Part shown: positions 47,823 through 58,014 of the stretch, piece by piece | How the letters are laid out: each line of letters starts with the position of its first letter | Position numbering within the stretch: position 1 is the stretch's first letter | Origin: Nitrosomonas sp. | GTDB lineage: Bacteria; Pseudomonadota; Gammaproteobacteria; Burkholderiales; Nitrosomonadaceae | Direction: 5' to 3' | Length of the DNA stretch: 64,000 nt | NCBI RefSeq assembly: GCF_020852615.1 | Contig: NZ_JADZAJ010000031.1 | Location: 1 to 64,000 of the forward strand | Made by a program: the position numbers and the translations under genes | Notes under the pieces: generated by a model | Told to the model about the DNA's origin: nothing | The model's input: only the letters and a program-made list of their open reading frames with translations | Database searches by the model: none

Positions 47823-47904
47823 GGATTGCCACGCCGCCGCTCCTCGTGATGGCGGTAAAGATAACAAAACCGTCTTTGTGAACGCCAACGGCGTGAAGCA
47901 ATCC
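47823..47904. repeat. short interspersed element with inverted ends (copy 1)
   Basis: GGATTGCCACGCCG at the left and CGGCGTGAAGCAATCC at the right are imperfect inverted repeats around about 50 bp, with an inner CCGCC/GGCGG pair. The right core GCGTGAAGCAAT recurs at 35944. It lies between convergent genes. Confidence 0.5.
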
Positions 47905-49338
47905 AGAGGGTAAATTGCCAGTCAAAAAGAAAAACGCAGTTCAGTATAGACTCTATCGCTATGATCAAACCGGCCAAGCAGCCCGGTGGGAGGACCGTTG
48001 AAAATATCCGCCCCGACTGCCAGTTTCCAGTTTCTGGCTAAATTCCAAGTAAGACGCGGGCGCAACATCCATTCATCACGATTCAGGCTGTGGATCAGCA
48101 GTATCTGCCCCTGAAAATCACGCCACAAATCTCCCTGCAGAAAAACACTGCCGCCACTTTCCCACTTATCCTGAAAAATATCGTGATCATAGCCCAGGTA
48201 AACCCGCTGGAAGAACTGCAGGTTCAGGCGAACATCCAGTGGCAGGCCGAAATCCAGCCCCAGCGCGTAATCAATCGTATCCTGCCGTACCAGACCATCC
48301 GGCGCAGTCGGGCGGATCACATTAAAGCGGCGCCCATGCGTGTAGACCAATTCCCCCTTGAGCACGGCCACTCCCAGATCTTTAGTCACAGTACCACCTG
48401 CCTGGTCTATTTCATTATGCCGTGCCTGAAACAGCAGTGGCTCCCAGGGCTGGCTGACCCGATAAAACGTGGGAGTGGCATCGAGACTGTGATAATAGAA
48501 CGCCGAAACATCCCAGCCATTCACCAGCTGGGATAACCGGACACCATAATTCGAGCTGGCAACATTGCGCCCGGAGCGATCTTCTTTCAGAAAGCTGACT
48601 GGTGCGGCAACGGGGAGCTTGAATGGATAAAAATCGGCTCCTGGCCGACCAATTTCATCCAGGCTGGCAAATGGAATCCAGACAAAATCAGCATGAAAAT
48701 CATTTTTGGAATATTCAGTACGGACAGCCCATTGCGGAATGCGCAGAATATCAAAATCAGGCAGTACAAATTCACGCATATCCTTGGCGGAAACAACATC
48801 CGCAAAAAACAGGCCAACCATTTCTCCCCAGACGATATGCTGGCGACCTGCACGAATATCGAAATCCGCAACAGAAAAATCCAGGTAATTTTCCCGCAGG
48901 AATAGCTCAAACCGCTGATCCCGGCGCACCTGTCGCGGGTAGAAATCAGATATGTCGTAGATGGCATCGTAATCAAGACGGGCACTCAGCTTCCATTTGA
49001 CACTCGGGCTTAACTGTCCAAGATTCGACAACTCCGAGCGTAAACGCAGTTTTGAGGCGTGCCGGGGGCTGGCGATGGTATCGGCAAACTCCAGTTGCGA
49101 AAATCCGCGCCAGGAAGCAGTCTGCCGAAAGGGCTGCGGTGTTGCGTCCACATGACTATCCCCTTCTCCGAACAAGTCATCCAGCGTAGAAGCCTGCGCT
49201 ACCTGAGCAGTCGTATTTGCCCGGGTCGTTCGAGAAGATGGAAGCAGATCAGCAGCATTGCATTGCAGTGGCGCCCCCCACAGTATCAGTGACAGCGATA
49301 ACAGGGTTGCGGCAACATTACCCGAGATCGCCGGAAAA

Positions 49339-50031
<693 letters not shown>

Positions 50032-50099
50032 TTACCTGCCCCTGAACGGATAACTTCAGGGCAGTCTAACCCGGACAGATTATTCATGGAGATTGGAAT

Positions 50100-50873
50100 A
50101 TGAACTTGCATTCCCTGTTGTTTTCACTGGCAACCGGTTTTTCTCTGCTGATACATGGCGGAATATCACTTTCATCCCCGCCGCCAGCAGAACAAACAGG
50201 CATTACGGCCCAGAGTATACTGGAAAAAGCAGATGAAATTCGCTTCCCCCGGGGCAGTTTTCAGGTCAATGTCGCTATCCGGACTACATCACCTGACCAT
50301 TCAGAAGATCATTACCAATATCAGGTACTTTCCAGGGGAAATGAAAACAGTATCGTCAGGATTACCGAACCCGCCTCCGAGCGGGGACAGGTTATTCTCA
50401 TGAAAGGGCGTGATCTGTGGGTTTTCATGCCCAGCGTATCGCAACCGGTACGCCTGTCTCTTTCCCAGCGGCTGACCGGCCAGGTTGCCAACGGGGATAT
50501 TGCACGCGCCAACTTCACTGGCGACTACCATCCGCAACTGCTGCGCACTGAATCCATCAATGGTGAAAACTGCTATGTCCTTGAATTGACTGGCATAGAT
50601 CGTTCAGTAACCTACCAGAAAGTACTGTTATGGGTCAATCAATCCAGTTTCAGGCCGTATAAAGCAGAGTTTTACTCGGTTTCAGGCCGGCTGCTCAAGA
50701 CCAGCCGTTACGAGAATTTTGACACTATTCTCGGCGAGATGCGCCCAACCCGCATCATCATGGAAGATGCGCTCAAATCCGGAGAAGTTTCGGTACTCGA
50801 CTACTCGGACATGAAACTGCGCGATCTGCCGGACAAGCTTTTTACCAAGGATTATCTGAAAAGACTTGAATAG
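50100..50873 (+). CDS. outer membrane lipoprotein-sorting protein, LolA-like
   Basis: The 257-residue periplasmic protein has a signal peptide (about 1-24, LLFSLATGFSLLIHGGISLS) and a LolA/LolB-like fold. The segments RITEPASERGQVILMKGRDL, VFMPSVSQPVRLSLSQRLTG and VLLWVNQSSFRPYKAEFYSV are typical of the family usually annotated as outer membrane lipoprotein-sorting protein. It likely binds a lipid or lipoprotein in the periplasm. Genes for a two-permease ABC transporter and a barrel are next to it, a combination seen in lipid export systems. ATG 50100 follows GGAGATTGG. Confidence 0.88.
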   Translation: MNLHSLLFSLATGFSLLIHGGISLSSPPPAEQTGITAQSILEKADEIRFPRGSFQVNVAIRTTSPDHSEDHYQYQVLSRGNENSIVRITEPASERGQVILMKGRDLWVFMPSVSQPVRLSLSQRLTGQVANGDIARANFTGDYHPQLLRTESINGENCYVLELTGIDRSVTYQKVLLWVNQSSFRPYKAEFYSVSGRLLKTSRYENFDTILGEMRPTRIIMEDALKSGEVSVLDYSDMKLRDLPDKLFTKDYLKRLE

Positions 50874-50972
50874 AAAGGATTTGAGCAAATTGGCTGGCTG
50901 GCTAATACAGCCGGCAAATAACCGACTCGTTCTTTGGACAATTTTTATAATCAAAAACAAGCGCAATCAATC

Positions 50973-51749
50973 ATGTTTACCCAGGAAACCACTCATCTTG
51001 GCACATCTTTCAAACAATATTTTGAAATTGTGCCCGCACTTACCGATGAGTTGAAACATGAAGCCTACCGCGTCCGCCATTCCGTTTATTGCGAGGATTT
51101 GCAGTTTGAATTTGCACGGTCTGACAGGTTTGAAACAGATGAATATGACGCACATTCACTACATCTTCTGATTCGCAGCATCCGCGACAATGCATTCATT
51201 GGCTGTACCCGTATTGTCCGTCCGCCACCGGGCAACAGCGACAGACGTCTGCCTTTTGAGAAAATCTGTGATCAGACACTGGACCGTTCCATCATCGACC
51301 CCGCCAGACTGCCGGCAGATAAAATTGGTGAAGTTTCCCGCCTGGCCGTCATCGCCACCTTTCGCCGGAGAAAAGGTGAAAAAAATCACCCTATCAATAT
51401 TTCAGAGGAAGATTTCGGTACAGGCCCGATGATGCGCTTTCCTTATATTCCACTGGGACTTTATATCGGGACCATTGAACTGGCACGTCTGCACGATATC
51501 AGGGTACTTTTTATGCTGACCGAAGAACGGCTGGCCGGCCATTTCAGCAGATTGGGCGCCAGACTGGAACCTATTGGTGCTCCTGTTGAATATCGCGGCC
51601 TGCGTTTCCCATCCATGGTGGAAATAAGCAGCACTATCAGTGGCATGCGTTCAATTTTCCGGCCGCTCTATCAAACCATTGCCGAGGATATTCGAACCGG
51701 ACTGGAAAAACAGGGTCACCAGAGCATAAATACTTCTACAAATCGCTGA
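50973..51749 (+). CDS. PEP-CTERM/exosortase system-associated acyltransferase
   Basis: The 258-residue protein of the GNAT/LuxI-like fold matches the exosortase-associated acyltransferase family: LTDELKHEAYRVRHSVYCED near the N-terminus, IGCTRIVRPP, KIGEVSRLAVIATFRRRKGE, and YIPLGLYIGTIELARLHDI. Members sit next to exosortase/PEP-CTERM genes and are thought to make an acylated small molecule; the product is not settled. ATG 50973 is taken; an in-frame TTG lies 39 bases upstream and no ribosome site is clear. It is the second acyl amino acid synthase-like gene of the region. Confidence 0.88.
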   Translation: MFTQETTHLGTSFKQYFEIVPALTDELKHEAYRVRHSVYCEDLQFEFARSDRFETDEYDAHSLHLLIRSIRDNAFIGCTRIVRPPPGNSDRRLPFEKICDQTLDRSIIDPARLPADKIGEVSRLAVIATFRRRKGEKNHPINISEEDFGTGPMMRFPYIPLGLYIGTIELARLHDIRVLFMLTEERLAGHFSRLGARLEPIGAPVEYRGLRFPSMVEISSTISGMRSIFRPLYQTIAEDIRTGLEKQGHQSINTSTNR

Positions 51750-51858
51750 TCACAACGCAGAAATGCCTGTTTCCTCAGAACCGGATTCTCATTCAATCCT
51801 CTCCCCCGTTAATAAACAGCCCCAAAATACAACAAAGACGGTCTGATACCGGGCGCTG

Positions 51859-51898
51859 GTGTAACAGGAACGTCACAACTCTGTAACAGGATCGTCAC
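51859..51898 (+). promoter_or_regulatory. two tandem Pho boxes (PhoB operator) upstream of the porin
   Basis: Four 7-bp units at 11-bp spacing, GTGTAAC-AGGA-ACGTCAC-AACT-CTGTAAC-AGGA-TCGTCAC, fit the PhoB consensus CTGTCAT-N4-CTGTCAC twice over. The porin ATG lies 64 bp downstream, with an AATAAT-like -10 (about 51908) in between. Confidence 0.8.
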
Positions 51899-51961
51899 AC
51901 GTTATTGCAATAATCCACTCCATTTTGATTAACCAGTTTCCGCAACGGAGTGTAAGCAATA

Positions 51962-53422
51962 ATGACCGAAAGATTCGCTGTAACAAAGTACCGGCTTGGC
52001 CTGATGTTGTTCACCATGCTTGGTTTTTCACCCGCCAGCGCCCAGCAACTGATTTTGTATGTAGATACCGTCACCAAGCAGGTTTATACAGAACCGGGTG
52101 AAAACAGGATAAAACTGGGGACATTCCAGCAGGTAAAGGATGAGCCACCCCGAAAATCACCCGAGCAGCCATCCCGGGTCAGTGCAAGGCCAGAAACCGC
52201 CCCGGTATCTGCTCCGGTGTCAGCCAGCGCTGCCACAGCCAGTATGGAACAGCCCAAAACAGAGTTACCTTCAGCAGAAAAACCCAAAGAAGAGAAGAAG
52301 TGGTACGACAGAATCGGCATCAAGGGCTACGCACAGTTCCGCTACAGCAAGAGCCTGTGGGGAGACAAGGACGATGTTTCCTACTGGCAGGACAGTTCAG
52401 CAGGCCCGAACAGCTCCTTCCTGATCAAACGGGTACGCCTGGCTTTTTCCGGCGATATTACCGACCATCTTTACCTGTACCTGCAACCGGATTTTGTCAG
52501 CACACCGGCAGGCTCCAGCTCGACTCATTTTCTCCAGTTGCGGGATGCTTACGCTGATATTTTCTTTGACAGGAACAAAGAATTTCGCATCAGAGTCGGG
52601 CAATCAAAAGTTCCTTATGGCTTTGAAACCATACAATCCAGCCAGATACGCCTCACACTCGACCGCAATGATGCAATGAGCAGTTGCTGCCGGGATGAGC
52701 GCGACATCGGCGCCTTTTTTTACTGGACACCGGCTCATGTGCGTGATCGCTTCAAGGACATCATGGCGAAGAACCTGAAAGGATCCGGTGATTACGGTAT
52801 GTTCGCCTTCGGTGTTTACAATGGCCAGGGAGCCAATCGGCTCGAACTGAATGATGGCGTACACCTCGTCAGCCGCTTTACTTATCCGTACCAGTTCGGT
52901 AACGGCCAGATCCTTGAAGCAGGTGTGCAGGCCTTTCACGGACGCTACGTTGCCTCAAACGGCCCTGTTGCAACCGGATTCACTCCAGTCATGGATGCCC
53001 CCGGCAAAGGTTTCAGAGATGAGCGTGTCGGATTGCATGCCGTCCTCTACCCGCAACCCTTCGGGCTGCAGGCTGAATGGAACTGGGGACGCGGACCTCA
53101 GTTAAATGAGACCCAGACAGCAATTTCCAATGCCTCACTCAATGGCGGCTATGTGCAGGCCATGTATAAAATCGACGGGCTGCGCTGGGGAACCCTGTTC
53201 CCGTTTGTACGGTGGCAATACTACAACGGGGCGCTGAAATCCCAGCGTAACGCTCCCAGAGATCGTGTCAGAGATCTCGAACTGGGACTGGAATGGCAGG
53301 TTATGAAAGAAATTGAGCTTACAGCGGTTTATCACATGATGAATCGTACTAATGTCATGAACGCCCCTTATGGCCCGTTCAAGGCTGATATCCTGAGATT
53401 CCAGTTACAGTGGAATTACTGA
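51962..53422 (+). CDS. phosphate-selective-type porin (OprO/OprP family)
   Basis: The 486-residue outer-membrane protein has a signal peptide ending SPASA (about 27). A Pro/Ala-rich linker with coiled-coil tendency follows, then a barrel starting IGIKGYAQFRYS and containing FLIKRVRLAFSGDITDHLYL, IRVGQSKVPYGFETIQSSQI and the closing FKADILRFQLQWNY with terminal aromatic residue. It matches the OprO/OprP family of anion-specific trimeric porins for phosphate and polyphosphate. The pair of Pho boxes upstream agrees with induction by phosphate starvation. It is a single gene. Confidence 0.9.
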   Translation: MTERFAVTKYRLGLMLFTMLGFSPASAQQLILYVDTVTKQVYTEPGENRIKLGTFQQVKDEPPRKSPEQPSRVSARPETAPVSAPVSASAATASMEQPKTELPSAEKPKEEKKWYDRIGIKGYAQFRYSKSLWGDKDDVSYWQDSSAGPNSSFLIKRVRLAFSGDITDHLYLYLQPDFVSTPAGSSSTHFLQLRDAYADIFFDRNKEFRIRVGQSKVPYGFETIQSSQIRLTLDRNDAMSSCCRDERDIGAFFYWTPAHVRDRFKDIMAKNLKGSGDYGMFAFGVYNGQGANRLELNDGVHLVSRFTYPYQFGNGQILEAGVQAFHGRYVASNGPVATGFTPVMDAPGKGFRDERVGLHAVLYPQPFGLQAEWNWGRGPQLNETQTAISNASLNGGYVQAMYKIDGLRWGTLFPFVRWQYYNGALKSQRNAPRDRVRDLELGLEWQVMKEIELTAVYHMMNRTNVMNAPYGPFKADILRFQLQWNY

Positions 53423-53488
53423 TACTCCTGAAAACAAGCGACCGATCACTCGGGCATCACCACAGTAAATCAACTGGGATTTTCAGGT

Positions 53489-53788
53489 TTATTGATTGGA
53501 AGCCTGGATATGCAGCTTCAGCCCAAGTGCCTTGACAACTTTCATGATGGTGGAAAACTCGGGATTTCCTTCCCCGGATAGCGCTTTGTAAAGGCTTTCC
53601 CGGCCAAGACCGGTATCGCGGGCAAGCTGGGTCATGCCACGCGCACGGGCAATATTGCCCAATGCTTTGGCGATGTAGACGGCATCATCGCCCGCTTCTT
53701 CCAGGCAGGCGTCAAGGTAAAGGGTTATGTCTTCCTCGGTTTTCAGGTGTTCAGCACTGTCCCAGCGGCGCCGCTTTACTTTATTCAT
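53489..53788 (-). CDS. addiction module antidote protein, HigA-like XRE family
   Basis: The 99-residue DNA-binding antitoxin has a helix-turn-helix at about 45-75 (ALGNIARARGMTQLARDTGL, LYKALSGEGNPEFSTIMKVV), the pattern of the probable addiction module antidote family. It should neutralise a RelE/HigB-type toxin and repress its own operon. The toxin gene directly upstream on the same strand is broken (53792-54084), so this antitoxin is an orphan here. Its ATG lies 3 bp after the remnant's stop. Confidence 0.9.
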   Translation of the reverse strand: MNKVKRRRWDSAEHLKTEEDITLYLDACLEEAGDDAVYIAKALGNIARARGMTQLARDTGLGRESLYKALSGEGNPEFSTIMKVVKALGLKLHIQASNQ

Positions 53789-53791
53789 TGT

Positions 53792-54084
53792 TTATCCCCC
53801 AATTTTACGAGCGGGTTCGGGTGCTGCCTTGATGTCCTGCTGTTGTGCAGCTTTGTTTCCACCCGCCAGCAGCATAAATATTTCCATGCCTGTTTGAAAT
53901 AGACCCGGTATCCAGAACCTGTGTGGATACGCATTTCCGATACGCTTTCCCCTAGTGGGCCGCAATCACCAAAATTGCCATCTTCTGCATGGTCAATCCG
54001 TGCCTGGATTCTGGCTTTTGCTGAGCGATCTTTCAGATTGACGAATCAAGTGTCAAAAACTTCGGTGGTCTGGATTGTGTTCAT
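53792..54084 (-). pseudogene. broken RelE/HigB-type addiction module toxin gene
   Basis: From ATG 54084 the frame reads MNTIQTTEVFDT, then meets a TGA (54048-54046) where the family has Trp. It continues FVNLKDRSAKARIQARID ... GESVSEMRIHTGSGYRVYFKQ and then shifts frame near 53888-53892 to GMEIFMLLAGGNKAAQQQ ... ARKIGG, ending TAA at 53792. These are the parts of the toxin of the addiction module killer family with one nonsense codon and one frameshift. It should give no active toxin, while the downstream antitoxin frame is intact. Confidence 0.88.
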
Positions 54085-54248
54085 ACACAACAGTATCCCA
54101 AAGGATACATTTCATCAAATGAATATCCAGAAGGTAGAATTCCCCTGCACGCGGATTACAGCGAACAATATGCTGCCTGGCGAAGTGGATCACAAACCCT
54201 GGCACAGCGCAGATACTGCTTTGCACACTACGCCGATTAAAGTTTTCG

Positions 54249-54734
54249 TTAATCCCGGAAGTTACGGAACTGCAGTGGCTGTTCAGTGATGCTGCTTTTC
54301 ACCAGCTGAATCGCTTCCTGCAGAACATCACGTTTAGCCCCGGTAATCCGGACGACTTCACCCTGAATACTGGCCTGGACCTTAAGTTTGCTGTCCTTGA
54401 TCAGTTTGACGATTTTTTTGGCCAGATCACTCTCCACTCCGGTTTTAACCGTTACTTTCTGTTTCACTTTGTTACCACTGATCTTTTCAATCTGTCCTTT
54501 GTCCAGACAGCGAACATCAATCTCCCGTTTGGTAAGCCGGGTCATCAGGATATCCATCACCTGATCCAGTTTGAATTCATCGTCAGCAAAGAGAGACAGT
54601 TCGTAATCTGTCTGCTCGGCACGAGTATCCGAGCCTTTGAAATCAAAACGGGTGGAAACTTCTTTATTCAGCTGATCAACTGCATTACGGATTTCCTGCT
54701 TATCCACTTCGGAAACAATATCAAATGAAGGCAT
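54249..54734 (-). CDS. YajQ family cyclic di-GMP-binding protein
   Basis: The 161-residue cytoplasmic protein is full length for Yaj[34 protein letters not shown] and [20 protein letters not shown], with the C-terminal [14 protein letters not shown]. Several members bind c-di-GMP (the Xanthomonas homologue acts with a LysR regulator); others bind nucleotides or tRNA. It joins the riboswitch at 2.4 kb as a second c-di-GMP-related element in the window. It is divergent from wecB. Confidence 0.93.
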   Translation of the reverse strand: MPSFDIVSEVDKQEIRNAVDQLNKEVSTRFDFKGSDTRAEQTDYELSLFADDEFKLDQVMDILMTRLTKREIDVRCLDKGQIEKISGNKVKQKVTVKTGVESDLAKKIVKLIKDSKLKVQASIQGEVVRITGAKRDVLQEAIQLVKSSITEQPLQFRNFRD

Positions 54735-54885
54735 AATTTTTTTGCTCAGATTGTAAAGTTGAATCCGGCATTATAGGACGGGTAATTTCTTTTGCATAAA
54801 CAGGCCGGGAAAAGCCAATGTTTTCCTGCCGGCTGCCTGCTCTGGATGGTTTACAATCTTCCCTATTGTTTCGCGAGGAAAAATC

Positions 54886-55995
54886 ATGCAGAAAACGGTT
54901 TATCTCATCGCCGGTGCGCGCCCTAATTTCATGAAAATTGCACCTATCGTCCGCGCATTGCAGCAACAGGACAAACTGGCTTATAAAATTGTCCATACCG
55001 GCCAGCATTATGACCGGGAAATGAATGATGTTTTCTTCGAGGAACTGGGCATCCCGCAGCCGGATATTTTCATGGCGGCCGGGGGAGGCAGCCATTCGCA
55101 GCAGACAGCCAAAATTATGGTTGCCTTTGAGGAATACTGTCAGGCAGAACGACCGGATGCAGTGCTGGTGGTGGGTGATGTTAACTCAACACTGGCCTGT
55201 TCGATTGTCGCCAAAAAACTGCATATTCCGGTAGCGCATGTTGAAGCAGGGTTGCGCAGCGGCGATATGTGCATGCCGGAGGAAATCAATCGCCTGGTAA
55301 CAGACAGCATTACCGACTGGTTTTTCGTGACTGAGCCAAGCGGGCAGCAAAATCTGCTGCAGGAAGGCAAACCGGCATCAGCCGTTCACTATGTTGGCCA
55401 TGTTATGGTGGATAATCTGCTTTATCAGGTGGAGAAGCTTGCGCAGGCAGATACTTCCGGCTTTGAAACCAGCCCGCTGAAAGCCTCACTGAGCAACCGG
55501 CCGTATGGCGTAGTCACTCTGCACCGGCCAAGCAATGTGGATAACCCGGAAGCCCTGCAGCGTATCAGCCGGACACTGAAACAGATTGCCGAACACATAC
55601 CACTTGTTTTTCCGGCGCATCCGCGCACACAGAATAATCTGAAGAAATTCAGCATCGATCTGGGGCCAAATATCACACTGATCGGCCCGCAGGCTTATAT
55701 GCCGTTTCTGCACCTGTGGAAGGATGCCGCGCTTGTTCTGACCGACAGCGGCGGTTTACAGGAAGAAACCACAGCGCTGGGGGTGCCCTGCATCACCATC
55801 CGGGAAAACACCGAGCGGCCGGTTACCGTAGATGAAGGCACAAATATACTGGCGGGAACCAGCCCTGAACGCATACTGGCTGCCGTTGACAACGTCCTGC
55901 AAGGGCGCGGAAAACAGGGACGCCGGCCGAATTTATGGGATGGGAATGCTGCACGCCGCATTGTGGAAATACTCTCCAGAGAACTGTATTCCTGA
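54886..55995 (+). CDS. wecB: UDP-N-acetylglucosamine 2-epimerase (non-hydrolysing)
   Basis: The 369-residue GT-B-fold enzyme converts UDP-GlcNAc to UDP-ManNAc. Conserved stretches: IAGARPNFMKIAPIVRAL, VHTGQHYDREMNDVFF, VVGDVNSTLACSIVA, HVEAGLRSGD with MPEEINR, and LTDSGGLQEE plus RENTERPVTV. UDP-ManNAc feeds enterobacterial common antigen, capsules and EPS. manC begins 2 bp after its stop, so the two provide sugar donors for a surface polysaccharide. ATG 54886 has GAGGAAAA upstream. Confidence 0.95.
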   Translation: MQKTVYLIAGARPNFMKIAPIVRALQQQDKLAYKIVHTGQHYDREMNDVFFEELGIPQPDIFMAAGGGSHSQQTAKIMVAFEEYCQAERPDAVLVVGDVNSTLACSIVAKKLHIPVAHVEAGLRSGDMCMPEEINRLVTDSITDWFFVTEPSGQQNLLQEGKPASAVHYVGHVMVDNLLYQVEKLAQADTSGFETSPLKASLSNRPYGVVTLHRPSNVDNPEALQRISRTLKQIAEHIPLVFPAHPRTQNNLKKFSIDLGPNITLIGPQAYMPFLHLWKDAALVLTDSGGLQEETTALGVPCITIRENTERPVTVDEGTNILAGTSPERILAAVDNVLQGRGKQGRRPNLWDGNAARRIVEILSRELYS

Positions 55996-55997
55996 AT

Positions 55998-57449
55998 ATG
56001 AAGCACACGCTCATTCCCGTCATTCTTTCCGGTGGCTCCGGCACCCGGTTGTGGCCACTTTCACGCCAGCAGTATCCCAAGCAGCTGCTGCCACTGGTCA
56101 ACCGGTATTCCCTGCTGCAGGAAACTGTACGCCGGCTGGACGGGCTGGAGGATATTTCCGTCCAGCCTCCCATTATCGTCAGCAATGAGGAATACCGCTT
56201 TGTTATTGCGGAGCAGTTACGGGTTTTGGGTAAAACCGGCAAGATTATCCTTGAACCTTACGGGCGTAACACTGCTCCTGCACTGACAGTAGCTGCCCTG
56301 GCAGCGATACAGGGGGAAGATGACCCGATTTTGCTGGTGATGCCGTCCGATCATATCATCACAGATATTTCAGCTTTTCAGACAGCCGTTCATAAAGGGA
56401 TATCGCTGGCTGAAAGCGGTATGCTGGTGACTTTTGGTATTACACCCGATTCACCGGAAACCGGTTATGGCTATATCCAGTACGGTACGGTACTGCACGA
56501 GCCGGGTACTTTCCGGATTTCCCGTTTTGTCGAAAAACCGGATCTGGCCACAGCACAAAATTATCTGGAGGAAGGTTCTTACCTGTGGAACAGCGGCATG
56601 TTCATGATGCGCGCTTCGATCTGGCTTGCTGCCATCAACATCTGCCGGCGGGATATTCTGGAAGCCTGCCGTATCGCGTGGCAACCGGATAAAGTAGATG
56701 GTGATTTTTACCGGATCGACAAAAACACGTTTGCCGCGTGCCCGAGTGATTCGATTGACTATGCAGTCATGGAGCCGCTTTCCGCACATCCGGATACGCT
56801 GCCGCCGGGCGCCATCATCCCGCTCTCGGCCGGGTGGTCAGACATCGGAGCATGGGATGCGTTGTGGCGCACATTACCCAAAGATGAATCCGGCAATGTG
56901 ACGCGCGGCGATGTGCAGCTGCATGCGTGCCACGATACGCTGGTGTTTTCAGAGAACAGGCTGGTTGCCTGCATCGGTGTGGAAAACATGGTGATTGTGG
57001 AAACACCTGATGCCATTCTGGTTGCCCATCAGGGCAGAACACAGGAAGTAAAACACATTGTCGATCTGCTGAAACAGCGCAATCGTCCGGAGATCAGTTC
57101 ACACCGCAAAATTTACCGCCCGTGGGGCTGGTACGATTCAATTGATACGGGTGAACGTTTCCAGGTCAAACGTATTGTCGTCAACCCCGGTGCGGCGCTT
57201 TCACTGCAAATGCACCATCACCGCGCGGAACATTGGATCGTAGTACGGGGAACAGCACGGGTGACCAAAGCAGAAGAAACCTTTCTGGTCAGTGAAAATG
57301 AATCTACCTATATCCCGTTGGGAACACCACATCGACTGGAGAATCCGGGGCGTGTACCGCTGGAGATGATTGAAGTCCAGTCTGGCTCTTATCTGGGGGA
57401 AGACGATATTGTCCGGTTTGAGGATAAATACGGCAGAAAAGAAAATTAG
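55998..57449 (+). CDS. manC: mannose-1-phosphate guanylyltransferase / mannose-6-phosphate isomerase
   Basis: The 483-residue bifunctional enzyme has an N-terminal GDP-mannose pyrophosphorylase domain (VILSGGSGTRLWPLSRQQYP, then YGRNTAPALTVAAL and MPSDHII). A C-terminal cupin of the type II phosphomannose isomerase follows from about residue 370 (YRPWGWYDSIDTGERFQVKR ... LSLQMHHHRAEHWIVV). It gives GDP-mannose for exopolysaccharide or LPS. ATG 55998 follows the wecB stop by 2 bp; an upstream in-frame ATG inside wecB would add 21 unlike residues. Confidence 0.96.
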   Translation: MKHTLIPVILSGGSGTRLWPLSRQQYPKQLLPLVNRYSLLQETVRRLDGLEDISVQPPIIVSNEEYRFVIAEQLRVLGKTGKIILEPYGRNTAPALTVAALAAIQGEDDPILLVMPSDHIITDISAFQTAVHKGISLAESGMLVTFGITPDSPETGYGYIQYGTVLHEPGTFRISRFVEKPDLATAQNYLEEGSYLWNSGMFMMRASIWLAAINICRRDILEACRIAWQPDKVDGDFYRIDKNTFAACPSDSIDYAVMEPLSAHPDTLPPGAIIPLSAGWSDIGAWDALWRTLPKDESGNVTRGDVQLHACHDTLVFSENRLVACIGVENMVIVETPDAILVAHQGRTQEVKHIVDLLKQRNRPEISSHRKIYRPWGWYDSIDTGERFQVKRIVVNPGAALSLQMHHHRAEHWIVVRGTARVTKAEETFLVSENESTYIPLGTPHRLENPGRVPLEMIEVQSGSYLGEDDIVRFEDKYGRKEN

Positions 57450-57612
57450 CCAGGCTATTTTCAAACTGAAACCACCTGTATCCCTGCCGGAAAATTACAC
57501 TGTCAGTCAAAGGGCCTCTGCATGGACCCCGGCAGCGCGGCTCATGGAGAATCCGCATAGCGGTTCCTCAAGTATAATGCCATTTTTCAAGGTTTTATTT
57601 GAAGGAGGAATG

Positions 57613-57939
57613 ATGCCAATCTATGAATATGCCTGCCATGCGTGTGGATTGGAAAAGGAACACCTGCAGAAAATGAGTGACGCACCGATTGCAAATTGCC
57701 CGGCTTGCGGCAGCAGCGATTATGTCAAGAAAGTATCTGCTGCCGGCTTCCAGTTGAAGGGAACGGGCTGGTATGTAACAGATTTCAGAAATAAAAATAC
57801 CCGATCCGGCTCACAGCCAAAAGAAGAACCCGGCAAGGAAACCGGTACGGCAGATAAATCAGCCACAAGTACGGCAACTGACAGCTCATCGACGACAACA
57901 TCAGCCGCTGCAACCACCTCTGCTCCTTCAGCAGAGTAG
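57613..57939 (+). CDS. FmdB family zinc ribbon protein
   Basis: The 108-residue protein starts MPIYEYACHACGLEKEHLQK with a zinc ribbon of two CxxC pairs (CHAC and CPAC, residues 8-37), the FmdB regulatory protein pattern. The GTGWYVTDFRNKN segment is also typical. The C-terminal 40 residues are low-complexity Ser/Thr/Ala. The ATG at 57613 follows GAAGGAGG; an adjacent in-frame ATG is at 57610. FmdB was first described near a formamidase operon; in proteobacteria it precedes aspS, as here. Function remains unknown. Confidence 0.9.
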   Translation: MPIYEYACHACGLEKEHLQKMSDAPIANCPACGSSDYVKKVSAAGFQLKGTGWYVTDFRNKNTRSGSQPKEEPGKETGTADKSATSTATDSSSTTTSAAATTSAPSAE

Positions 57940-58014
57940 CTACAAACACGCTCGAACAGGATTTTGATACGGCAACACAGCCAACCGATTTTTATATTTA
58001 ACCAACATCAACTT

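Noticed and set aside
50032..50099. CCCTGAA...TTCAGGG hairpin as a terminator
   Set aside because: It lies between divergent genes, where an operator or promoter element is more likely, and has no T-run.
53921..54289. 122-codon plus-strand frame over the toxin remnant
   Set aside because: It lies antisense to a clear toxin pseudogene and overlaps the end of yajQ; the content is explained by the minus strand.
57370..57612. N-terminal extension of the FmdB-like protein
   Set aside because: It overlaps the end of manC in another frame, while a strong GAAGGAGG site sits right before the ATG at 57613.
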